Positions 1-11,481 of a DNA stretch of 64,000 bases are shown here, piece by piece. Position numbers and translations under genes: made by a program. Origin of the DNA: Toxoplasma gondii ME49 (lineage: Eukaryota; Apicomplexa; Conoidasida; Eucoccidiorida; Sarcocystidae); assembly GCF_000006565.2 (NCBI RefSeq), contig NC_031472.1, forward strand, positions 3,110,581-3,174,580, in the 5' to 3' direction. The notes beneath the pieces are model-generated. The model made no database searches, was not told the origin of the DNA, and worked only from the letters and a program-made list of their open reading frames with translations. Every line of letters starts with the position of its first letter. Position 1 is the first letter of the stretch.

Positions 1-3000
1 AATGTGCATGTTGCGCTGGCAGGGTGTGTTGCGTGCTTGTTACTTTGACTAGGGAAACCCCTGTGACTGTGCTAATCTTTCTTGACTACATGTTCTGTGT
101 TTCCCCGTTCGCACCTGCCAAGACTGCTTGCGGTTTCGTGCCGGTGTGGTTGCGCCTAGAGTGTTTGCGAGTCTGTCGTGTCTGAGTTGTGGAAATCGCT
201 TCGTCCTGGTAGCAGTAAGGGGGGCAACGGTGCTAGAACATGCGGCTAGGAGTCAGACAGTTCCCTTCCTTCTTCTAGTGAGGCGAAGGGAATCGCGATA
301 AGATATTCGCTCCAATATTCGCTAATGCGGAAGCAGAAGAACGCCTTACACCAGAAGATGCAAACCCACTTGGCAGACAACTGACATCGGCTTTGCTACA
401 GGGACCGAGAGCTAGTGCAACCTTACGGTACTTGAGGAGAGAGAAATGGAAGTCTACCGGCTTGAGAAGCTGGCCAAAAGTGAATGTCCTTCGTACAGAA
501 GATGTTACCCGATACGGGGACAGGCTGAGCAGAAGCTATTCAGGGTTTAGACTTTTGCCCATTGATTTTTCTCCAGTGAATGCGCTGGCAAGTCTCTTCC
601 TCTATTCTGAACGCGAGTGTGGGCCACTGTGCCGCCTCAAGGGAATTTTTATCTCCAGAGAAATGAGTTGGGTTGTGCATGTGACGGAGTTGTCACTTCT
701 CACTGTACAAGCCACGAGGGGCAAATGCAGAACTCGTGATTCGAAGGCTTTCTGTCGACGAGACAATACAGTCAGATACCATGGAGCCACTGCAAGTGCT
801 GAATAGAAATACTCGATTGCAGTTGTGGAGAATCGGGCAAAGCAGGCAGAAGATGCGCCCTTCAAACGGATCAGGCGTTCGAGATTGCTGCACTCTCAAT
901 GCAGCAAAGCGGAGATCCGTGTGGGTTTTTTGTGGTCGCATGTCCGAATTGTACTTTGTGCCCACTTCAGCCTGTGAAACAGGTGTCTCTTCCAGTGTGG
1001 CGTTTGAAAACTAGTCAGGCATACAAGGAGTTGCGCTTATCTGGCAATTTCTTGTGTCTGCGCTGGCGCGAACTATGTGACCGCGTGCGTCTACGGAGAT
1101 TGATGAAGCTCGGCATCTGTTGATGAAGATCTTGTTTGATAAGAAAGCTGATGCCGACAGTTTGCGAGGAAGATGGGCAGCTGCGTGTTATTAAAACGAG
1201 GCAAAAATGTATACGAAGACAACGTCGGATAGCGTGACCCATTGTCCAAGCGCAGTATACGGGAGATTGAGAGTTACCGCAGGCACGACTAAACTGTCTC
1301 GCACCTCCCAAGCTATGCTTCGTGGCAGCTCCAGCGAATTATGTCAATGGCTTATCGGATGTCCGATATCGATTGGGGCAATTTTACCAAGGAAATTTGG
1401 ATACAGCTGGCATGGGATTTCTGAGTTTATCGCGGAAATGTTATCAGTCGTTGTATCAAATGTTTTCTCCATGTGCTGCGTCTGTGAGAGAATTCGTTTG
1501 AGGGCGCAGGTCCATTCCACTGTGTAACGTCGATTATGTCGTGGTGTGTCGGGCACGGTGGCTTGTAATTAGTGCGACCACGTCTTTTCATCCTCATGTA
1601 CGAAATATTTTCAAGAGTGCTGGGAAAGGTTGGATTTTTACGCTTCTTTCTTTTCACAGCTGTCGTGCAATATTGGCGCCGCTCCTGTGCGTCTGTGTGC
1701 ATTCAGGTTGTCATTTGATATTGCCAGAAAAGATAAGCGGCAGTGAAACAAGCGAAAACGTGCCCCGTAACACTACTGTGGCGACTGTCAAATTCCAATA
1801 CGTGCTCACCGCGTTCTTGGTTTGAGCCGCTCAGTGTTCTTGAGTATGCGGCGCCGTCAAGCAGTAACAAGGACTGTTCCTTGTCATGCGAGTTGGCACA
1901 CAGGATCCCAGTTTCAGTGTCAAAATGAAATTAGCAGTGGTATGCCTTCGGAAGTCCTCCGTCTGCCGGTAACAGAGCCAGTATGCGCGCCGTCTGTTTT
2001 CTGGTTCTCTATGAAGGAAGGTGTTTTGGGGTTTGTCAGCGTCTTCAGGAGGGGTTGGGGCTGTACTTCGGAAGCGGCGTGAAGTATTGACAACGCTTAG
2101 ACACAGCGACGTTTCACCAACGCGTTTCCACAAACACGAATGTATTTGAGCAGTCAAATTGGAAAGCGTCAATCAGGGAACGGGTGTCTTCAGTTTTCTT
2201 CGGTCGATTAGAAAACAGTCGGTTTCGAGAAGAATCACCGTATCTGAACCGTTTTACGGTGTTCACTATGGGGCGATCCTGTTTCGTAGTCCTCGTAGAG
2301 GGAGTTTCTTGGAAGGCGGCGTTGCGGCATGGCTCATTCTCAACGGAACGTTCACTTTTTTCTTATCCGTATTCCTGTCATGGAGTGTCGTTTCGATCCG
2401 CTAAGGGGTATATGTGGAATCCCGGCGGATCTGGAACAGCCGTTCGAGGATCATTCAGGTACTACACGAACTACACAAGGAACCTGTTTGCATGCAATTT
2501 CCTTGGTTGTAGAGGAGGCAAGTGCCCACGTTGCCACATGTGTTTGCTGTTTCAGGGTCTGGATTTCTTGCACGAAACGACAAATAACACTTGCTTTTGG
2601 GGGTTCACTTGCTAACAGCAAAGCGACCATTACCATCAATAAGACGGCGCGTGTAGCACGTTTTTAGTCCGGCCCTTATTTGAATTCGAGTGTCAGTTGA
2701 ACAGTGGTAGAGAAGCGATAGACTATAAGGATAATAGTTACTGGCAGAGGGCAGAGACTGTGGTACGGTGAAATGCCCGCCTTTTTTCCACGCCCGCCTG
2801 TACTCCTGGCAGTTGCGTACGCGCATAGCCACCATGTGTCAGGTGTACTCCAGAATGTTTAACAGTGCATGAAATAAGAGTCTTGCCTCCTGGAGTATAG
2901 TCATGCTAGCAGAGCGGCCCTGCGCGGCAACAGTCAATATCATCATTAGGCCAACAAACCTAAAACGGCATCACCGATGCTGTGAGTGTGAAATAAGACA

Positions 3001-3337
3001 ATGACAGCAGCCATCTTGAGCCGGAGGCATGGTATAATATTGTCCCCTGTCGATGAAACGAGTTGAGAGCGAGAGATTGTGAGTCGACCCCACGCCACGC
3101 AAGATACGTTCAACGTGCTACGCGATACGTGTTCTCCCTTCCACCGATGTCCTGCGACGTTTTCCGAACGTGGCTAACAGGCGTTCATCGTATCATAGCT
3201 GAGCAGTTCTGTAGAGGCTGTCCTCCCTGTGTGGTACGTAACATTTATACTGAATCCCTTGTAGTAGGGCGCCTACGCAAGTAACATCGGTCAGCCGCTA
3301 CAGAGAGAATGAGGTCAGTGTGACAGTCATAACCTAC
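1..3337. other. Left flank; no gene supported
   Basis: No recognisable protein, RNA gene or repeat was found here. Open frames such as 2184-2615 (+, 143 codons) and 393-806 (+, 137 codons) lack recognisable motifs and overlap open frames on the other strand, so they are not called. The last C-terminal exon and 3' UTR of the IFT70 gene, transcribed leftwards, must lie in the right part of this stretch, because a splice donor ends the last exon I can read at 3338. I could not identify that final exon. Confidence 0.5.
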
Positions 3338-6300
3338 CTTCACGGCGGAAAACACTCGGCCTGAGGTATATCGTCGCGCATGCGCATCCACGTCTTGCAA
3401 GAACTTGAGCACAGTCACAATCGTGTCGTCGGCCACAAAGCATGAACGTGAAGCCAGGCGATTCGACAGGTCGAGCAGGCATCTTTTCGCGTAGTACCTG
3501 AATGACAGATGCATGCAGAAACTCGAGAGTCATTCGCTTTATTTTCGATTCCCTCTGGTCACAAATATAGCTAAATAGCCAATGCCTCGCCACCAACCTA
3601 CCAGGTATCCAGGCGGAGCTTGTCGCTCAAAGGGTTCAACGCTTCTACCACCATTTGCAGTCCGAAATCGGCGGATTTTTCAGCGCAATACAGAGTGCCA
3701 ATGGCCAGTTTCACGATACAAGAATGAAATGGCGTTGCACAGTCTGTTCTCTCAAATGCTTCCGCATTCTTAATTTGGGTAACTTCTTCCTCTTTCAGGC
3801 GACTGCAAAGCAGACAAACCTGCGACGCAGATCTATCATCCTTTCATTTCGGCGTGGTCCGCCACGCTGCTTCGGGAATGCTCAATCTTGGACCAAACTG
3901 TTGCCGGTGTCTAGTGTAGCGCAGAGTGCATATCGCGTGCAGATGATCTTGGATCGAAGTTAGTCAAAAACTTATTGTAAACCTGAGCATCAAACTAGCG
4001 AGTTGCTGAAAAACTGATGCTGAAAGCGAAGCGTCTTGTTACCTTTACGCATATTCCAGGCATTACATCCTCTCAACAGAATCGCCGAGAAGTGGCTCAC
4101 GAGTCGCATAATGTGTGCAAAGTTGTGCAAAACATTGTGGGACACAGACACTACATTTCGGCCGAAAAATAGACCTCAAGGCGTTTACCACACATGTCGA
4201 CCAGGTCAGTGTTGTTGTTGTAGCAATCAGGATCGCGTGCTGGTATGATGCACTCTGATTACAATACGATTGAAGCTACCCCCTGTGGTGCGTTTTCAGG
4301 TGGTCAGACGGGTCCTCATTCACAGACTTTTACGGGTGACGTCCCAAGTAGCGAAAAACCGTTTGGTAAGGCAACACCTTCGCAGCCACGCAAGCCTCTA
4401 CTTGACATGGGGAGACAGGCTGCCTCCGGCACTTTTCTGGCCGTGTTAAAGTTTGCCCAAAAATCAAACGTACTCAAGAATTGCTTTCGCTTTGGCGTTT
4501 TGATGCTCGTGGACATAGGCTGTGCAGAGGTTGGCGAGAACCACACTTTTTACCGTGTGGAGGCAGTCTTCGTTGCCTTCGAGGCTCTGCTCGTAGTACC
4601 AAATCGCGTCTGCGTACTTTTGCTGTGAGTCAATGAAATTAGCAGAAAGACACCGCAGAAGAAAAGGAAACTACGCCTGAAGGGGCCTCAGATGGGAGAG
4701 CGATCAATCGATACATGCTATGCTGCAATGTGACGTCCTTAACTTAGAGTGGTTTTATTTCTCCAGCATGTGGAAGAGGCCCACATCCAGGCGATTGATC
4801 CTGCTGTACGATTCACGGCGATATATAAGTTAACTAACTGAGAATTCGATACTAGAAATGGAAAGGCCCAAATTCGAAGATAAGCGCCTCTTCATGTTAT
4901 CGGCATTACTGTTGAGCGTTTGGTAAAAGTGGAAGGTGGTAGCACCCAGACGCATGGAGAGGTTCCGAAAAAAATTCAGGCACCCGGTGCTGACGAATTT
5001 GCTTGGTTCAACAAATAGAATGGCGTGCAAGGATCAAAACTCTACAGCTTTCTTTGCTTAACTGAGGCTCTGTCATGTTGTGACGTGGTGCGTCAAACGG
5101 CGCCGCATCATACATGCAACTGGTTTTTTTCTCGTTGTCTCACCGCACACCTGAAGAAAGAGGACGTGAGCCATATTCATTTTCCATGTAGAATCCAGCT
5201 CGCATATATCTGAAGAATGCTGCAGGAGACTGGAAGAGTGGACAACGAAAAACGAACAAAAAATAAAGGTAGCATGTAAGTTTGTTGATCACCGCCGGTG
5301 GTCAGCTGGCACTCTATCGGTCGTGTGTGTGCTCGATTATCTTCACTCATGTTAGCCGTAATGCATTGTGTTCATGTAGGCAATGGCGCCAGTTAGCACC
5401 AGCAAGAGTCAGCTTCTGTGTCCATGATGACTGCAACGATAGGGAATCGACGGCCTCCTGTGCGAACTTTAAGATGCACCTGCCGTGTTGCGTGGTGCCT
5501 GTCACGTTCTAGACGCAAAATGGCTTACCCCTCGACCATCTTGTAGTTTCTCTGTTCCACATGAATGTTTGCCTGAGCCATCAGAACCTGTATTGCATAT
5601 AACAAAATAGCACTAAATAGGCGATTCATGCACGTTTCACGCGTATCTAATGACACTATCTCAGCCCAAATAAGTATCTAGTTTCGATGATGTCCTGATG
5701 ATGGCGTCCATTCTCTTAAAATCAGAGCTGTTCGGCCTCTTGTAAGACGAGAAAGCTCCTGAGTGCATCTGTTTCCGGAAGGAGGCCCGTGAATGTTGCT
5801 GATGCGTTGGCCTCACGGAACTGAACAGGGACAGGTGTTTTTGGAGATCCTCGGTTGATTCTCTTTGACTCTTTAGATTATGTTCCTTTCCAGATGCCTA
5901 CAACGTAAACGCAACACGCAGCGTGCGTCCCTCTCCCTCCTTACTCAACAAGAAATGGGGCAGTTTCCTCCAGCCTTGACTAGATCCGTTTCCATGCGGT
6001 ATATCACAATGCTCTGATACGGAAGAAAAAACACTCACTTGCAGAGATTTTTTAATTCTCCTCAATGTAGCCAGGTGCTGCTCTGCGAGGGCTTGTAGCC
6101 TCTCCAGCGCAACATCAGGAGAATTCTTCGACTGACAGGAGCATATACGCACGTAATGGGTAGTAGGTTGTTATATGGCACCAGATACTATGGTGTACTT
6201 TGACTCCTGTGTGTGCAACTCTGTTATACAAAAACGAAGCGGACTGCCAGCAGAAAAACCGGTTGCGGAAAAGAAAACGACCAGACACTGTGCGCTGTGA

Positions 6301-9300
6301 TCAGGCAAAGTGTCTCTGCAAGAGACGTCTCGTTTGTACATAGTGTGATTTGAAAAGCAACAAACCTGCTTAGTGAACTCCGTCATCTGACGCCTAACCC
6401 AAGCAACTACTTGTGTTGTTGACGAAGGGATCCGCTTGAAACTCAGAAACCAGAAACCCTGTGCAGCTTACGATGATGAGTGCCTCCAGAAACGCGATTT
6501 CGTCGTTCAACAAATACTTTTCAAGCATGTTCTGCTTTTCAGCCTGGCCAACATTGTGACACACAACCGCCAGCACTAAGCTACGTGGATGACTGCATAT
6601 CGAGAAGAACCGGCATGTTGATCAACGGTGGCCATCCACTTCGACACGCTGGTAGGAGCGCCACCGGCAACGCGCAAAGCTTATGTTTCTTCCGTTTTAT
6701 CGATGGGTGGGCCGATAAACAGAAGGAGCGGGGTGGGTTAGGTTTTACTGTGAGAACGTTAGACCGTGTTTATTCGAACCTGTGAACTGCATTTCAAGAG
6801 AGTGTTATTTGCTGAGAAAAAGCTTGAGGTCGAAGAAGTACCTAAGTGCTCAGGGCTGGGTTTTCAAGACAGCGGAGACTTTGCATGCTAGATTCTCGTA
6901 CCATCGCATCTGCCGCTAGGTCAAAAAGTTTTTCCCTGTGCACAACACGGTTTCTTTCCACACAAATTGGCTTTGACGAGGGCATGTAGTGACGTTATTG
7001 AATGTCGCCTCGTCTTTCACAGCAGTCATGGAGAAGCACGTCCAGACGCATGTACTCGCAGACTTGCCTACAGTAGAGGATTACCAAATTAACTAGCACC
7101 TCTGGAAGACAAGGCGGGTTTTCAACTAGGGAACGTAGCTTGTCGAGGGTAGCTCCCGCGTTGTGTTCACTCTGAAATAGAGCTTGGTTATGGATGGTGA
7201 CCTTATCGAAAGCTGCACAGTCAGAAAGCATTAGAAACCACGCTAAACACACGGCCAGCATATTTCCAAATTTTGCTGCCCAGCATGAAATAGAGCGAGC
7301 AGACTTGGCTGTGACCAATGTTAAACTATGGCAGAGGACCAGTATTGCAGGTACCGACATCGGGCTCCTTACTGTCCGGTAAACGAAGGGGTATCAGCTC
7401 GAGTTTTCCTGCTGCTTCGTCGACCTTCCCAACAAGAAAATCAATAGCTCTTCGAAGGTTAAATGCCTCCACCTGTTCGAAGACGCCCCAGTTTCCGAGG
7501 AATATGAAGTGTACCACTCTGGTGCACTACCACAAACTGAAATATACCACAAAGGTGGGTGAAAGATGCGAAAACATAACCTCGAGAGAAGCACGAAAGA
7601 TAGCTTTCGCGTCTTCAAGCATTATCTTTGCGAATGGTGGGGGTACTTCGACAAGCCACAACCAGTGTGTGGCCTCGCAGCAATGGTGATTGGCTGCTTT
7701 TTGGCACGTGGTCGTTCAAGCGAAAATGGTCCGTAGTGACTCTAGATTTGTGCTTTACAATGCAGACAGAAGCTTCTTGACAGGAAAACACTCATCTCTA
7801 TGCGTCAATCAAAACCGTGCTCACCGTACCAACGCTGATTTCTTCATAAAAGACGAAGTCTTGCCGAACCAGATTTTACTGTTTTCTTTCCCTGGTTTTC
7901 CGGAAGACCCGTTGTTCATATCCGGATGTTTTTCCATGGCCATTTTGGCGATCTCTCCGATATATTGTAAACAAGAAACAAACTGTCTCTGCTCATAATG
8001 GCAGAGGGCAATGTTGTACGCCATTTGTGGTTCAAAGCCATTTGTCTTCATTATACGCTGGAATGCTTCAAGAGCGAGGTCAAACATTTTTTCCTTCCAG
8101 AATCGCCCCCCCCGAAGAGTTGCAGCCAGATGATCGTCAAGCTCATTCGACGACAAGCAATATTCTAAGCCTGCGTCCGCATTTCCAAAGATATCCACAT
8201 AGGGGTCCTACAGCTTTCATACAAAACGTTAGCTTTCTTTTCAAAAACGAGTCATAGGCGGATCAAGAAACGCAATTGGAGGATCTATTAACTGCGTCTT
8301 GAGGACGCTTATTCAGCATACCTTCCCAGTCGCCTGCCTGGTACTTCAACAGGGCCATCAGCATTGCCGCACGGTAAGCATTCGGGCCAGAAGCCTTCGA
8401 CAGAGCGCTGCAAAAGGCATCTGCCTCCTCCAGCGCCCCTAGGTTGAGAAGGCTCTGCGCCAGATTCACCTGAGGGTGCCAGTTCGTCGATGGAGCACAA
8501 AGGAGCGAACTTAGATATGTGCGCATACAACTGACTAGAAATAATCTTTCGCACACGCTACCCTGAGGTATGTAAATGCATGTTACTTGTTTCGCTGTTC
8601 AAATAGTGAGAAATATTCATCATATCGTCGTGGGGGCACCGCTATATACAGCATTGCAGACAGACCATGGGTGAAAGGATACATTTGGAACAATTTGGCA
8701 GAGTTTAGAAGGTGTGAGGTTAAAGAATTGAAGGGAGGGTGGGAACCTCTAGTACGAGATCAGGTCAGGATCGGCCTTCCGCATTGCAACGCGACAGTCT
8801 ACAAGATTCCAGCGTTGTTGCCTGATTTCTGTAGGCTGGTGTAGCTGTTCAGGCTTTTTCGTGGCAGTTCAGCCCGGAGAACTGTGTGATGCATATCGCA
8901 AGAGAAGAAAACAGAGCCAGCAGCAGGTTATTGGGCCATACAAAGAATCTTCACATGATCCGATAGACAAAATTACTGCTCCCGGGATTTGATGACGACC
9001 TGACACTACAGCACATGAGACGCCCACTTGGTATGTTACGTTGTCAGGAAACCTTTGCGAAAGCTCTTTATAGATGTCTGCAGCCATCTCGAAATTTTTC
9101 GTCTGGTACGAGGAATACCCCAGCAACGATAGGAGAGCCCTGTTGCCGGGCGTCAGTGACAGTTGGCGTGAAAGGATCCGTATGGCACTTCCGTATTGCT
9201 CGTCCCTTATAAGGCGGTAAATGGCATCTGTGACCCTTATGCCACTACTGTCTCCTCCTGGAGCCACAGCGCTGGGGGAAGCAATGAAGCGGCCCTGCGC

Positions 9301-9312
9301 GTTCCAACTCAT
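3338..9312 (-). CDS. IFT70: Intraflagellar transport protein IFT70/TTC30 (multi-exon, C-terminal end open)
   Basis: This is a TPR-repeat subunit of the IFT-B complex, which moves cargo into flagella; in coccidia only the male microgamete is flagellated. Exons read on the minus strand are 9312-9028, 8469-8322, about 8207-7830, 7472-7373, 7212-7056, one from 6841, 6543-6472, 6131-6039, a poorly defined one at about 5500-5380, 4622-4474, about 3770-3602 and 3497-3338. Most are bounded by GT..AG and most junctions are in phase. The start ATG at 9312 is followed after 25 residues by the family's opening TPR (IYRLIRDEQYGSAIRIL). Later family signatures are VEAFNL (7472), VTIHNQALF (7205), VVLANLCTAY (4540), IGTLYCAE (3690) and YYAKRC (3497). 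Loose ends: the joins 8322/8207 and 6841-exon/6543 do not keep phase as read, so a micro-exon, unusual splice site or base error is likely. An 8-C run at 8106-8113 lies inside an exon. Family identity is secure; exact exon edges are less so. Confidence 0.88.
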
Positions 9313-10540
9313 GGTATCGTCACTGGAACAACGGTGAATGAATCCAGAAGGGAATACCGTACCCACCGGTTCAAGAGATAGGTTGAGGACCGTTCCGGAG
9401 TAACAGGTTGTGGTGTATGCAAATTTGGTGGAAGTATTCGCTGACTGTACGCCTTGGAACACGATCTGACATTGCATCGTAATGTTGGTCGCAACTGCGC
9501 CATGTGCTGCATCGGTGACTTCTATTTTGGAGCCACGAATTTTCACTGTCTCTTGGAGAGATAACAGCTACTCACACGTTATGTTGCCACCACGTAAACT
9601 ACGAGCCTAGACATTGAAGAAACATATGCTGAACGGAACACCGTGCGTTGTTGCATGTAGAGCTGGCACATGGGGCCCCGCCGTTCAGCCCTTTGAAAGA
9701 CTACTTCGTTGCATGTTGCAGCTACGAATCGTCTGCTGGGGCTTCCTGCTTGCAATTAGCTTCCACCAGAGTTGCTGTTGGTATGTTCACGCATCCCGCA
9801 TTTCCTAAAAAGTGTTCGCAAAGCTTTATCTTATGACTTCGTGAGCATGTGGCTCATCTTGGGTTCAACTTAATGCCTAAGACACCCCCGTATTTACGTC
9901 ATGTGCATTTGCAAGAGCAGTGAACCTGGACCGATTGACCAAATAATGGTATGTCTCTAGGACCTGTTTGGGGCCACGCCATTTGAATAAACTCTTCCGT
10001 CATTATTCTTTGTCGCTTACTGGTTGCTCGACACTCATTTGATTCTGAGGAAAGGAGCAGAAAACTGCAGCAATCTGGCAACTCCCCTAAAGACTTTCTA
10101 CGGCACACCCTAAACTTATCAGGCGTTCGCTCAGGCATGCTGTAAAAGATAGGCTTTGTTGCCTAACACACAGACCTCCAGACAACGAACGTTCAACCAC
10201 TCAGTCCACTGCGGTGGCCTCAGCTTAGTCAAATAATTCTCTGGCCTGGTTTCCTGCGTGGAGCTATAGTTGTGCAACCACAAGCCTGCCACCTTGTAGC
10301 TTCTTGGATAATGGAGCGGATGGAAAGGAGCCCTGCACAATTACCTTGCGTTGATGGATCTGCGGAAGTGAATATGGCGTCCAATAGTCTATCGCGAAAG
10401 GTTACAGGGCTGAAAGCAAAGGTACGGAAAAACTAGTGATGACACCTGACATGGCAGTGACACACAATTCTACATCGCAGCAGTTGCTAGCTCTACTTCG
10501 CGCTATCCTCCGTCCTATGAGTTGATACAGCGCCTCTCTT
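9313..10540. other. Intergenic; no gene supported
   Basis: This is the 5' flank of the leftward IFT70 gene and presumably holds its promoter, but no core promoter element can be named in a coccidian. Minus-strand open frames 9899-10138 and 10131-10340 have no recognisable content and are left uncalled. Confidence 0.5.
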
Positions 10541-10553
10541 AATTCGGCACGAG
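10541..10553 (+). other. 13-base match to the lambda cDNA-library EcoRI adaptor
   Basis: The bases AATTCGGCACGAG are identical to the EcoRI adaptor strand used in Uni-ZAP type directional cDNA libraries. The match lies 15 bases before the ATG of the coiled-coil ORF at 10569. In real cDNA clones the insert follows this adaptor directly. It may be chance, or a cDNA-derived read built into the assembly. Confidence 0.6.
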
Positions 10554-10568
10554 GAGTTCTCCTTTAAA

Positions 10569-10934
10569 ATGTTGAATATACGGGGCGTTGAGCGTGCGAT
10601 GATGCTACAGGTCTTGGAATTAGCGAACTCCGTAGCGGGGCCTTGGGGAGAAGAAATCATTGAGGCAGCTACGCAGAACAAAGTAGCCTCGAAATCAAGT
10701 TCAGAGAGTGTCAAGTGTCAGTCATTACTGGAGAGCCTCAAAAATGGATTCCTTGCTGAAATCAAGGCAATGGAGCAAGACTTCAAGCTCCAGGTTAACA
10801 TGCAGAAGGGTGAAAATGTAAGGTTCAAACAACTGCTAACAGATATCAGGTCTGAGAAGACGTCGATCCACCAGCAGCTGCTTCTATTTCAGCGCCGAGT
10901 GGAAAGGCTGGAAAATGAAATTGGTCAGGACTGA
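10569..10934 (+). CDS. Small coiled-coil protein, unknown function
   Basis: This is an uninterrupted frame of 121 codons from ATG 10569 to a TGA at 10932-10934. Residues about 55-118 have strong heptad character with many E, K, Q and L (for example FLAEIKAMEQDFKLQV and RRVERLENEIG), as expected for a coiled coil. The N-terminal third carries a short hydrophobic stretch (MMLQVLELANSVAG) that could be an amphipathic helix. No catalytic motif or family was recognised; cytoskeletal or centriolar coiled-coil proteins are possible but not shown. The frame stays open upstream through the adaptor-like sequence to about 10519, so the ORF may be the 3' part of a larger protein. It is the only supported plus-strand gene between two minus-strand genes. 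If the adaptor match is real, this stretch may be cDNA-derived rather than genomic. Confidence 0.55.
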   Translation: MLNIRGVERAMMLQVLELANSVAGPWGEEIIEAATQNKVASKSSSESVKCQSLLESLKNGFLAEIKAMEQDFKLQVNMQKGENVRFKQLLTDIRSEKTSIHQQLLLFQRRVERLENEIGQD

Positions 10935-11481
10935 AAGAATCGTGCTCAAGAGTTTTGAATTGTTGAGGAGGTGGTGATGATCGCAGCGCAGCTGATGTAT
11001 TTTCTAGGGACTGTATGCGCGTGAGAGCATTGACTTCTGATTTTGCTGCGTGGTGCTCCTTGGTCTGTCGTGGGTTTCCGTCGTAATCTCACACGAGGAA
11101 TATACGTCTGCGAAGCGGCACGCGTCCTCGAAGACTGTAAGGGACGAGGCACGAGCCGGTGAGGTGACTGAAACCCGAAATAGTGGTTTTCCACCAGGCG
11201 TTTTTAAGGGGTTCCGGTTAACCAGTTCCCACCCGGGGGAGGAGAACTTTTGCGCTGTTCGGTCGTCAAGTGAGCCATTTTTCTTGCCGACAGCTTTCTC
11301 ACTTCGTCAATGTTTTGTTTGAAAGCAGTGAATGGCACGAACATGCCATTCGTCGGAATGGTCAAGCACTTCTGCGGTGGCGCTAGTATGCGCAGTTGTT
11401 TGCACAACCAGGAAGACGGTCCTGCCAGACGGTAGACTAAGTCGCCTATGCTGGGGTCGCCCCTGCCACTGTTTATTCGTT

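Noticed and set aside
2184..2615. Plus-strand frame of 143 codons near the left edge, Cys-rich at its end.
   Set aside because: No signal peptide, domain or splice partner was recognised, and overlapping frames of similar length exist nearby.
6760..6790. A TTCGAA word resembling a tRNA T-loop.
   Set aside because: Flanking bases do not form T-arm or acceptor stems, and no anticodon arm was found upstream on either strand.
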